64,000 bases of DNA from Nomia melanderi (taxonomy: Eukaryota > Arthropoda > Insecta > Hymenoptera > Halictidae), in contig NC_135001.1 in assembly GCF_051020985.1 (NCBI RefSeq), positions 12,765,896 through 12,829,895 on the forward strand. The letters run 5' to 3'. The notes below the pieces were generated by a model, which saw nothing but the letters and a program-made list of their open reading frames with translations, ran no database searches and was not told the origin of the DNA. A program made the translations under genes and the position numbers. Shown piece after piece: positions 50,878 through 60,270 of the stretch (position 1 is its first letter; every line of letters starts with the position of its first letter).

Positions 50878-51141
50878 TTATGATGTTTTATTTATTTCTT
50901 GAAGAACTTTTTTTACTTGATAGGCATCTACGATGTCGATAAATGTAGATCGTTCCATTTCTGGCCAACGTCCAGGTAATGGAGTTGCTTGTAGAGGTCG
51001 AAGACCACCCAATAACGGTGGTAATGGGTCTACTGGTGGTAATGGGTCTACTGGTGGAAATGATACCACAACTGGTGTGTTATGAGTTTTTATAAAATTA
51101 TAAATTACTACAGGCTTTCCAATTAAATAATGTTGGCTCAT
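50878..51141 (-). CDS. Unrecognised 87-residue protein with a proline-rich repeat
   Basis: An intronless frame from ATG (51141) to TAA with codon use like the real genes nearby. I do not recognise the family. The N-terminal part (residues 1-28) is basic to hydrophobic (KPVVIYNFIKTHNTPVVVSF). A proline-rich middle has a direct repeat of PPVDPL, followed by PLLGGLRPL and PLPGRWPEMERS. The C-terminal 25 residues look helical and charged (IVDAYQVKKVLQEINK). There is no signal peptide or clear membrane span. A good acceptor (AACTTTCAG, exon from 51172) lies 31 bases before the ATG, and an upstream exon with a strong donor ends at 51582. A three-codon upstream ORF overlaps the start codon (see findings). 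It could be a small conserved housekeeping protein or a chance frame. Confidence 0.55.
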   Translation of the reverse strand: MSQHYLIGKPVVIYNFIKTHNTPVVVSFPPVDPLPPVDPLPPLLGGLRPLQATPLPGRWPEMERSTFIDIVDAYQVKKVLQEINKTS

Positions 51142-51279
51142 TGCATGTTATTTTATTGCAAAATAACTATGTCTGAAAGTTAAAACTATTTCCAGTGCAA
51201 AATGTTAAAAGTTAAACTGCAATTTTTTACATACTTATTCATTATTTTCATTTTATGTTAGCCCATATGCTGACCTTAA

Positions 51280-51516
51280 CACGTTGAATGCCGTGGGGGT
51301 CACCGGTGACCCCCAACCGAATCGGATACTATAGTACACTCAGTTAAACTATAATTATTTGAAAAGGTTTATATATTATAAATAATGCTGCCTATTGCGG
51401 TGACATTCAGCAAGATGAACAAGCAATAATAATAATGCAATTCAATCAAATGATTTAATATTATATTCTTTCGATTTGGGTATTTTGCTTTATGAAATCG
51501 TGCAGCATTCAACGTG
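51280..51516. mobile_element. Family G TTAA element with a perfect palindrome
   Basis: 237 bp between exact TTAA copies (51276-51279, 51517-51520). The termini CACGTTGAATGCCG and reverse CACGTTGAATGCTG agree at 13 of 14 positions. Just inside the left end lies the perfect 20-bp palindrome GGGGGTCACCGGTGACCCCC (51295-51314). Confidence 0.88.
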
Positions 51517-51581
51517 TTAAAGTATAATAAACAATTTTTTTCCACAAATGTGTTTTTACTGGTATAATTATGTTTACTTAC

Positions 51582-51629
51582 GTAGGTGGGACAAATTAAA
51601 CAACTGGACGATCGTAACGACTCAACCAT
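51582..51629 (-). other. Candidate upstream exon ending in a consensus donor
   Basis: On the minus strand ATG at 51629 opens MVESLRSSSCLICPTY and runs straight into a CTAC|GTAAGT donor (exon end 51582). Splicing to the acceptor at 51173 would give a stop within two codons, so it would act as a 5' leader exon for the 87-residue ORF. Alternatively it starts a different gene whose other exons I cannot see. The intervening 'intron' contains a TTAA-flanked element (51280-51516). Confidence 0.35.
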
Positions 51630-53827
51630 GACGAATTACTCAAGAAATAAAAAATTGAATATAAAAAACCTACATAATTACAATATTACGATATGCAATT
51701 AATGTTTGTTTGTTTATATAAAAATAAAGTAGTTACAAGTACAAAGTAAATACCATTGATCTGTATTTTCCTTTTATAAATGTTACATAGTCGTTCAAAT
51801 TGATGTGTAATAATTTTAATAATTTTATAGTTATATATAATCTCTAATAATATAAATAGTTATAGTAGGGTAGAGTCGTACAGTATTTATAGTTTTTCTG
51901 CTATAAGTTGACCAATTCTTTACAGAAATGAAACTTTAAAAACGAAATTTTACTAAAAATGAGGCTTAATAAGAGAGTCAATTATTTGTTTCTAAATTTT
52001 ATCATAAGAATTAATCATTCTCCCTGCAACATTGCTTGTTACAAGCATAATAATAATCAATATCCTCTTGATCATAAAGAAACCAAGGATACCATCTTTT
52101 CTGGAAAAGCAAAGGATAATAACGTATAAACTCGATACATTTATGTTTATGAAAAATGTATATATTATGTATATATAAATTTCAATATCAATGACCTTAT
52201 GATTTAAATAAAATTTTGCAAATATGTTTAAATTGTTTAGAACAATGTTGGCAATGAGAATGTGAAATTTTAATAATTAGTCCATTGTTACACAAATATC
52301 TTACCATACAAAGTTGGATTATATACTATATTCATTACAAAATAGTATCAAACACTAGAATGGAACTTTTCTCAGTAAGTATACATTTTACCTTATTGTA
52401 TATTATATCTACATTTCCTCTTAATATCATTGTTTAGTCATTTATTACAATGTCATTAATACAGAAGATAAATTACAAAGATTAGAAAAAATATGGTTTT
52501 CAGTATTGCGAAAAGATTTTTGTAAAATAAAGTGTTTTATTCAATGATTGCATATTTTACAATAAAGACACTTTATTGAAAGTATATAGAACGATAATTA
52601 AATTCATTTATGTCACAAGTTGTGTCGCACTTACTAAAATAATTTAGAAATAAAATATGGTAAAATTGATTCCTTTTATTACTTTTTACATCACTGAAAC
52701 CAGCGAACAATTTCCAGATTCAGCTGTTGAATGTCTTAATCTATTCCTGATTATAAATTCGTGATTATATAAACAATACAAACTATATGAGTAATGTAAA
52801 TATAATTTGCAAAAATATTTGTACATTTTATATAACAATTAATTATCTTAAGAAAAGACATATACATATAATTAAAAAAGTGTTGTTCATATCTTCAATT
52901 GCAATGACTTAAATTAATACAATCTTTCAAAGTACATCAAGTGAAATAATTTAGTGTATAATACATAATTAAAAAACTTTTCAATAATATTACAAAACTG
53001 ATGTCTCTGATATTATTACATTTAAAATAACGTTGGACAAAATGCCTTTTTTGCAGTTACATTTCTTATTCATTTAATTTTCTCTACAATGAAACATTTA
53101 CTTATTACTATTTATATGAATTATCTTATTTCTTAAGTGTAAAGAATGAAATATCTACAAATAATTTACAAAGAGAGTTTAACAAATGTGTATTTAGTGT
53201 TCAATACTTTTTTTTTAATTAAGTCTTGTTGATAGTTACTCTCACCTCCTCATAACATTAACAAAAATCAATAACGATATTAAATTTCTGTTAAATTCCA
53301 ATGTTCATTTTTTATGCAGATTGATTTTTATCACAGCATTTGAATTTGATTGATAAAATTTACTTATGCATGAAATGAACGCTACTCTATAAACAATCTG
53401 TTTTAACTTTTACTACTTATTTTTAAAATAAATCAAAAAATTAAAGTTAATTTAATATTCTAAAATTAAAACATTTGTACTTAACACTTTTTTAATTTTT
53501 CAAGTTGTCATTTAAAAATCATTGTATTAGATTCTGTAGATTCAGGGAACCAGAAAAAAACGACTAAGCTATGCTTTCTAATTTTTAGTGAAACTTCAAG
53601 TCTAATTTTTAATCCCTAATTACTAGCACAATTATATGAGTTATAACTTATGAAAATTACATATTACTATACTGTAGCATAATATGAAATGAATTAAATG
53701 TAAAATAACATATGCAATATTTTTATAGTTAACTAAGTCAATATCATATTTCCACTTTACTATATAGAAATTTTGAAGTATACAAAAAGCAATTTAATGA
53801 ACACTTTTTTTACATCAAACTCTTCTT
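51630..53827. other. Non-coding tract 3' of SNAP29
   Basis: Very AT-rich. The right part presumably holds the SNAP29 3' UTR. No other gene recognised. Confidence 0.55.
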
Positions 53828-55092
53828 TTATTTTTTCAGTAAGTGAGTAAGATCTTTGTTTTGTTTTTGAAGCATTATATCAGTTTTCTCTGCTTTATCA
53901 GTTATATTCTCAATTAAATCATTTTGCAAATCAATTTCTTCTGATAAACCTACTGCCAAACCTTTTAATCTAGCTAATGAACCACTCATCTCATCTAAAT
54001 TCTTTTCTAAAATCTTACTCACATTGTTAGTCACAGAATTGTTACTTTCATCTTCATCATATATACCACGTAATTTTAATGCTGGACTTGTATTAGATAT
54101 ATTAGTTTGAACTTGTTCTAAGGAATTCGATAGAGCAGGAGATGTCATAGACTCAGAACTGGACGATTCTGACAATTTAGTTGATGGTATAGGTGCATCT
54201 AATGATTTACCACTCAGATAATTTTTTAAACTTCCAAATACACTTTTTATTCCTTGGATATGTTTTTGACTAAATCTTAAGGTACTATTGATATCGTCTA
54301 ATCTTTTTTCTGTTCTTTCTAGTTGTTCCCTTTGCCTAATAAGTTCCTAAAATAAAGACAACAATAATTTTAATTTGCTATAATATAAAATGATCAAAGC
54401 TACTTCAAAATTACTTGGTATTGATTACCTTTCCTTATATCAAAATACTTAAGATTAATATAAACAATTTTAATACTTCTTTGAACGCTACACATTTTAT
54501 TTAATATATAAATGTATTTATTAATTTTTTTAATATCATTCTGTATCAGTATTAATTAGTGCTACTAATTTGAGAATTAGATTTTAAGGATAAATTTTTC
54601 ACATAAAAATTGCATTAATATACCCATTGAAATAATGCTTAAAATTACTATAATTATTATGTAAACATATATCTTTATTTGTATTATAAAGAAATAAATT
54701 GAAATATAATTGCAAATGAATAACATTTTCCAAGAAATGTAATCTAATAATACTTTGTCATTGTGTGTCATTAAATGATTAAGTTTTATATATTGGAATA
54801 AAGTTTTTTTTTAAATTACCTCTGCTGTGGCAGCTCCAATTTGCTCAGAATCCCGTAATAATGAAATAGACCTTTCTGATGATTGTATTGTACGGTCTTC
54901 TATCTCTTTTTTTCGCTGTAACAACTGTTGACGTTTATGCTCGAATTCGTTGTCGTAATTAGTATATTGATTGTAAGCTGTATGACTAATAGACCTCGGT
55001 GGAGCATTTTTTAAAAAGGTTTCATCATCGACATCATCTTCAAGAGAAAAGAATGGACTCTTTGGATCACTTAAATAATTCTGACTTGCCAT
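53828..55092 (-). CDS. Snap29: SNAP29 (synaptosomal-associated protein 29), two exons
   Basis: A Qb+Qc SNARE that forms fusion complexes with syntaxin-17 and VAMP7/8 in autophagosome-lysosome and other endomembrane fusion. Exon 1 is 55092..54820, ending GAG|GTAATT in phase 0. Exon 2 is 54346..53828 after TTTTAG, including the stop. The joined protein is 263 residues, close to the usual 258 or so. The start chosen (MASQNYLSDPKSPFF) gives the family-like N-terminus. The frame stays open 48 codons further up to 55236, probably as 5' UTR. The Qb helix covers about residues 50-131, with an ionic-layer Gln near 84 and the conserved SQKHIQGIKSVFGSLKNY segment (117-134). A Ser-rich linker follows, and the Qc helix is at about 207-261 with Gln near 232. 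The linker has no palmitoylated Cys cluster, which separates it from SNAP25. Confidence 0.93.
54347..54819 (-). other. SNAP29 intron
   Basis: 473 bp, very AT-rich, canonical GT..AG, phase 0. It falls between two consecutive Glu codons inside the first SNARE helix region. No other feature was seen in it. Confidence 0.9.
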
Positions 55093-55159
55093 TTCGTTGT
55101 ATAAATCATACACTTTAAGATTTCTATACGAAAACTGTTTTAAAATTCGTCTGACACGT

Positions 55160-55180
55160 TCACATTCACTGACACGTAAG
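55160..55180 (-). promoter_or_regulatory. Possible initiator (TCAGT) for SNAP29
   Basis: On the minus strand GTGTCAGT and GTGTCAGA occur 16 bases apart, about 75-95 bases upstream of the chosen SNAP29 ATG. TCAGT is the arthropod initiator consensus. No TATA box precedes it. The assignment is an inference from motif and position only. Confidence 0.3.
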
Positions 55181-55467
55181 GTCCAATAAGGTCCTCCTGT
55201 CCTGTAAATATACGCAACTGTAGATTCGTCTGTCACAGTTGTAATGGTTATGCTTCAGCGCCGCATACGAGAAAACAAAAAATCAAACAGGAAGGAGGGA
55301 AATCTACATTTTATTTATGAATGAATTGTCAAACTATTATTCTACATTCGTTATCACATCAAATTATAATCGCTTTATATGTCAAAAATAAACTTTTTAA
55401 AACACAGAGCAAAATGTGGAATAATATTAAGGAATCATTTATCCTGCTCTCACTTTATACTATAGCA

Positions 55468-55499
55468 AGAGTGCCTGAATTAGTGCCCACAGGCACTCT
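55468..55499. repeat. Perfect 10-bp inverted repeat (hairpin)
   Basis: AGAGTGCCTG and its exact reverse complement CAGGCACTCT flank a 12-base loop. The loop itself repeats part of the stem (GTGCC). It lies upstream of the RNFT1-like gene. It could be part of an old repeat or a structured leader. Confidence 0.7.
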
Positions 55500-55636
55500 A
55501 GTGATACTCCCCTTACAAAAAGTTACCCTCTCAAAACCTACTTTTACCTGCTGTATTAAACACTACATCGAACTGCTACATACAGAATCTCGAGCAGCTC
55601 GTTCCAGTAGAGATAGTGGACGAACGTTTCTTCCGA

Positions 55637-55756
55637 GTTACTAGCGTGAGGAGAGTAAGTTAGATATCCCTGTTCTAAAGTAGAAGTAGTTAAGAACCAC
55701 TCACTGACTGGAGTCACTAGCTTGAGGGGTAGCAGTTAGACACCCCCGGTATTGAT
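55637..55756. repeat. Two imperfect direct repeats of about 42 bp
   Basis: The block at about 55637-55678 (ACTAGCGTGAGGAG..GTTAGATATCCC) recurs at about 55714-55756 (ACTAGCTTGAGGGG..GTTAGACACCCC). Composition is GC-richer than the surroundings, suggesting a remnant of an interspersed element or a local duplication. Confidence 0.6.
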
Positions 55757-56549
55757 ACTGGACGTAACTCGGGTATAGTGGCTATTTCAGCATCGCCACT
55801 TGAGACGGCCAAATAGAGAAACAAAAAGGATCTGGGGTTCGCCTGATTTTCCCGCCCAATGCAGATCTTTATTCGATGGTATATTTTGTACACACGTAAA
55901 AAATTATGATTTGAGCAAGGTTTTGGACTAATTCTTAAAGGTAGTTTACAATTGTGAAAAATACAAAATTTTTGTTCTGTTATTTCAACTTAATAAATAT
56001 GGTAGTATAAAATGTATTTACTATAGAAAATTAATATGTCGATTTCCTTTTGTGGTTATAAGTCCCAAGGCATTCAGACTCTCCTGTAGCAATTATGCGA
56101 TGTCCTTTCCCAATTTTCCATATGTTTCGTCAATATTATAGTCTCATGAATATATAGACACAGATTTGTGATAACGTATCTTTACATTGATTTGTAAATT
56201 GTTTCCTAAGAATGTTTAATAAAAAAAATTATATCGTACGTAAACCTTTATTCACGTCATTTACTTACAGACAGAATAAAGTATAGTGCCATTGACCACT
56301 ACTATTTAAAATAGTCGTTTTGTATTTATTACATGTAAACTATTTTTAAAATATTGTTAATAAATATTTACATTTATATCTTTGTAAATTAAAAATGGTT
56401 TTATAATAAATTATATGTATACAAGACTTTAAATTATGAAAATGCTTTGTAATTGTAGATACAGAATGGAGGATAATTGATGTACCTCATAACTCAGTAT
56501 ATTACATGATATGCCTCATGTAATAAATGTATAATCTTGAGAGTTGACA

Positions 56550-57072
56550 ATGATGCATTCTTCAACTGCAACCAGATCTATACCATCTATTAGTATAAGG
56601 GATTTTAATTTCAGTGCTAGAACCATGGAACATTCTAGAATATTTGCAAATAATATATCTTCTACGATAGAAGATATTAGGCCATTCATAGAACATGTAC
56701 GTGTTGTAAGTGCATCTTTAATATATATTTCTTACACATGCATTGCTATATTAATGTGCTTAACAATATTTTTTTATTATTATTTTGTAGCCATCTGGGA
56801 TTACATTAAGTTCATTATTAAACATTCAAAGAGTTCAAAATCCATCAAGTACAATACATTCTTCAACTGATAATTTTATAATTAACGTTGAAGATCCACC
56901 AACAAGTGGTACGCATTTACATGATAGTTCTGATCATAGCAATCATCATTACCATCAAACAAGTGCTACAGATAATTTTTTAAATAATATTCGTGAAGCT
57001 GCAAATGAAGCTGTGGGTGAAAATCGCAATAATAATACTAACATTGCCATTAATTACAATAACAACAACAGC

Positions 57073-57103
<31 letters not shown>

Positions 57104-57855
57104 TAGAGGAAAACTCTACGGAGACAATACAAATTAGTCCAGAAACACGTGCATTATACAAAGGATTTCAAAAATACATTTTTTTCATTTCTCTTCTTTT
57201 TGTCAAAGGTCTTTACGACCATAAGGCTAGTGTATTAAACTTTGTAGTATTACTTGTCACATTTAATCATGCTAATAATGTTGTGAAACGTGAAATTGCA
57301 AAACAGCATAATAAAAGTTGGACTTCACTTTTAGTCATCACATGTTATATTATTGCATGTATAGTTTTTATTCATTTTGAGTACGATACACATATATTCT
57401 TTTCTTATACTCAGCCTCTTACAATCTGGGAATTATTGTGGTCAATTTTGATAACAGATTTTATTCTGAAACTTATTACTATTATTTGTAAAGTGTTTTT
57501 AACATGCCTACCCTCCAGATTTCTGGCTTTCCGGAAAAAAGTAAGTTTTAATACATAATTATTTCATAAGATAAATAAATTAAAAACTGAAAGATAATTT
57601 TACTTTAGGGGAAATATTATCTTATGTTGGAAGCAACATCTCAACTGTATCGATGTGTTGTACCTGTTCAACCGTGGCTATATTATTTTTTTGAAGCGTA
57701 TCAAGGTCCAGAAAAAATTATTGGAGTTTTCATCTCTGTATTATATATAGTCAGTAAAGGAACTGATTTATTATCCTGTTTAAAGTTATTTCAAACTGCT
57801 GCTTGCAAACTATTTCAAAATATGGTATGTGTTATACTCTTATTATAAGAAAAAT

Positions 57856-57910
<55 letters not shown>

Positions 57911-58162
57911 TCATTTTAATCTTTATAGAATTTAGGAGTGTCACCATCCAAAGAACAGTTGATAGCATCTGGAGGTGTTTGTGCAATTTGTCATGAAGAG
58001 TATTCAATGCCAGTGAAACTACACTGTAACCATATTTTCTGTGAAATGTGTGTTTTAACCTGGTTAAATAGAGAACGTTCATGTCCGTTATGTCGTGCAA
58101 TAATCACAGATGATCCTATCTATCGAGACGGCCATACAACTTATTCTATTCAGTTATATTGA
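56550..58162 (+). CDS. RNFT1-like RING-finger transmembrane E3 ubiquitin ligase (four exons)
   Basis: Exons 56550..56705, 56791..57540, 57609..57824 and 57929..58162 all join in phase 0 with GT..AG introns, giving 451 residues (human RNFT1 is about 435). The N-terminal 160 residues are low-complexity: Ser/Thr-rich, a His-rich patch (HSNHHYHQ) and a 15-residue Asn-rich run. Then come about five or six hydrophobic spans (near 181-194, 200-212, 231-248, 267-288 and 339-351, with a weaker one near 320-333). A C-terminal C3HC4 RING follows: C392, C395, C407, H409, C412, C415, C426 and C429. Family members are ER-membrane E3 ligases linked to ER-associated degradation and VCP; that role is inherited from the family. 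The start is the first of two adjacent ATGs; the annotated upstream TTG is not needed. RNFT1 versus RNFT2 was not resolved, since insects probably have one gene. Confidence 0.9.
57061..57103 (+). repeat. AAC/CAA trinucleotide repeat coding for poly-Asn
   Basis: About 14 units of AAC with one AGC interruption, inside exon 2 of the RNFT1-like gene. It is read in frame as Asn with one Ser. Length is likely polymorphic. Confidence 0.9.
57862..57906 (+). repeat. (TAA)n microsatellite
   Basis: About 15 uninterrupted TAA units occupying much of the 104-bp third intron of the RNFT1-like gene, ending about 20 bases before the acceptor. Confidence 0.95.
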
Positions 58163-58598
58163 CTATAAGTGTTATATCTTACATGTATTTGCTTATTTTC
58201 TGTGCTTTAAAAATTTGCATTCAACAGTAAATTTACTTGTAAAATTTCTCTTCAGTTTATAACAGTTTAGCTTTCATTCTGTTTTTCTTTATTAATGTTT
58301 GCAATAAGATGATTTTATTGTTTATAGGGTGTTCAAGAAAATAAACATTAAATTTTCAGATATCAATTAAAAAAAATTTAACTGAAATATTGTATAAATG
58401 TTATGAATTTGTAAAATATTTTGTACATAATACTTAAGCAATAGATATGTGTGTATAAGATAAAATTTATATTTTAAAATCGAATTATTTAACGTTAAGT
58501 TTTTATTTATGAAAATAATGTAATCGATTTACTAAGATAATAAACAATTACAAAATTTCTTCAATGTATTCTATTATGTATCATGCCTATGTATATTC

Positions 58599-58604
58599 AA
58601 TAAA
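58599..58604 (+). terminator. Probable polyadenylation signal (AATAAA) of the RNFT1-like gene
   Basis: AATAAA in ATTCAATAAAATTTG, about 440 bases after the stop codon and before the opposing gene. Another AATAAA-like site near 58339 (AAAATAAACATT) could be used instead. Confidence 0.4.
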
Positions 58605-58789
58605 ATTTGTGTTAATTTCATACATGATACTGAATATTAAAAGAGAAATATGAAAATTCTATTTTAAATCTGTATAAAACTGATTTAAAATGTAAATTGT
58701 TCTCATTGCTAATTACATCTTAAGATTTGGTCACCAACTATAGACTGTTATATGCACGTAATGTAACTAACATTACACTGTAGATAAGT

Positions 58790-58795
58790 TTTATT
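58790..58795 (-). terminator. Probable polyadenylation signal of the ARL6IP4-like gene
   Basis: AATAAA on the minus strand, 123 bases beyond the stop codon at 58918. It lies about 185 bp from the plus-strand signal of the convergent neighbour, so the 3' ends may overlap. Confidence 0.4.
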
Positions 58796-58917
58796 AATGT
58801 ACAACATAAGTATTTTCTTTGAGACATTATAAAACATATTGTCATACCGGACTTTAACATTGACAATAAAGTAATTACTATGTAAGAGTATTACTTTAGT
58901 ATACATAGAAAAATAGT

Positions 58918-60270
58918 TCAAAAAACATTGGTTTTTAAGCGTGCCTGGAAGTAGTCTCCATCTCCTTTAGTTGCTTGTTTATTTATTTCTTTGTGACGTT
59001 CTCTGTTGACTATTTCTTCTAAGACTTCTCCATCACCTTTAATTAATCTATAAAAATATAAGATTGCTTGTACATTACATAAAATTAGTATAGAAAAATA
59101 AACCTGCCTTTTATCTTTGTATTACCTATATCTTCCAGTTTCTTCATCATAAACTCTGCGTATTATATTTTGTTTTTTCTCCCATTCTTCTTTTGTCATT
59201 GGTGCCATTGCCCTTGATTTGTCTATTTCTTGTGGAACATCTTTAGAAACATTGTCTTTAGATTTCTCAGGATTGCGAGCCTTTTTTTTGGAAGATGACT
59301 TTTTTAGCTTCTTTTTCAACTTTTTCTTCATTCTTCTCTTTTTCTTACGTTTCTTCATTACTTTCTTCAACTTTTTAGCTTTTCTCTTTGCTTTTTTACG
59401 TTTCCTTTCATCCTCAGAGGTATTAGAACTGCTACTACTATCGCTACTACTGCTGCTGCTGCTGCTAGAACTACTGCTACTACTGTCGCTACTGGTACTG
59501 CTAACACTTGAAGAACTCGAAGAAGATAAAGATCTTTTCCTCTTAGATTTTTTATGAATAGAATGATCAGTCTTTTCTTCTACATCTTCTTCTTCTTTCT
59601 TCTTGTCTTTTCCTTTTGCATAAGAATCGTCTACATTTCCTTTCCTTGATTCTATTTTATCAATGTTACCACGTTTCAAATGCCTTTCTTTTGAATTACT
59701 TTCTCTTGATTGCTCACTGGAATCCTTTACACCTCTTTGATAATCATAATTCTGGCTGCTTCTACTCCTAGATCTATTATATGGTGGTCTTCTGATATTA
59801 TGATTTGAAAATCTATTATTTCTCCTTTCATTATTATATTTATGATATTGCGAATTATTATGCATCCTATTCCTATCATAAAACCCGGAGTGCTTATAAG
59901 GTCGATAGTTGAACATACGTTTTCGATTATCTAAGTACCCACTACGTCCTTTATAATATCCTCTACCTTCCCTTGTATTTGTTCGATACATTCTAATTCC
60001 ATTTTCATATCTTTTGTCCCACTTGTTGCTTCTTTTGTCTCTATCGTTAGAGTGTTTAGCTTCACGACTTGAGCCACTAGAAGAACTTGAACTGCTTGAG
60101 CTACTTCTATGTTTTGATTTTTTTCTTTTATCTTTGCTGCATGTGTTACGCCTGCTTTTCTTAATATCAGAATTATCGCTTTGTGAAGACACTGATTGCC
60201 TCCTATCCCTTTCTTCCTTACCCTTAACACATTGCTCTGATCGTGAATCACTTTTTTCTCTGTTACTCAT
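58918..60270 (-). CDS. ARL6IP4 / SR-25-like nuclear splicing-associated protein (two exons)
   Basis: Exon 1 (60270..59126) ends within an Arg codon at AG|GTAATA. Exon 2 (59047..58918) follows TTATAG and completes it, giving 424 residues. The recognisable part is the C-terminus: MTKEEWEKKQNIIRRVYDEE, then TGRYRLIKGDGEVLEEIV, then HKEINKQATKGDGDYF. This is the conserved ARL6IP4 tail; the family's intron-spanning TGR-x-RLIKGDGE is intact. The rest is low complexity: two poly-Ser tracts (near residues 54-67 and 245-280), Arg/Ser dipeptides and a Lys/Arg-rich block (KKxKK repeats), as in proteins of nuclear speckles and nucleoli. Mammalian SRp25 affects splice-site choice; the role here is inferred. 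It is converging with the RNFT1-like gene (755 bp between stop codons). Long antisense ORFs over it come only from the Ser/Lys repeats. Confidence 0.9.

Larger units (their letters stand above)
55237..56549. other. Intergenic region between SNAP29 and the RNFT1-like gene (divergent promoters)
   Basis: 1.3 kb between two divergently oriented genes, so it should carry both promoters. Its middle part (about 55460-55830) is GC-richer, with a perfect 10-bp stem hairpin and a pair of imperfect direct repeats (listed separately). The rest is AT-rich without recognisable coding sequence. Confidence 0.6.
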
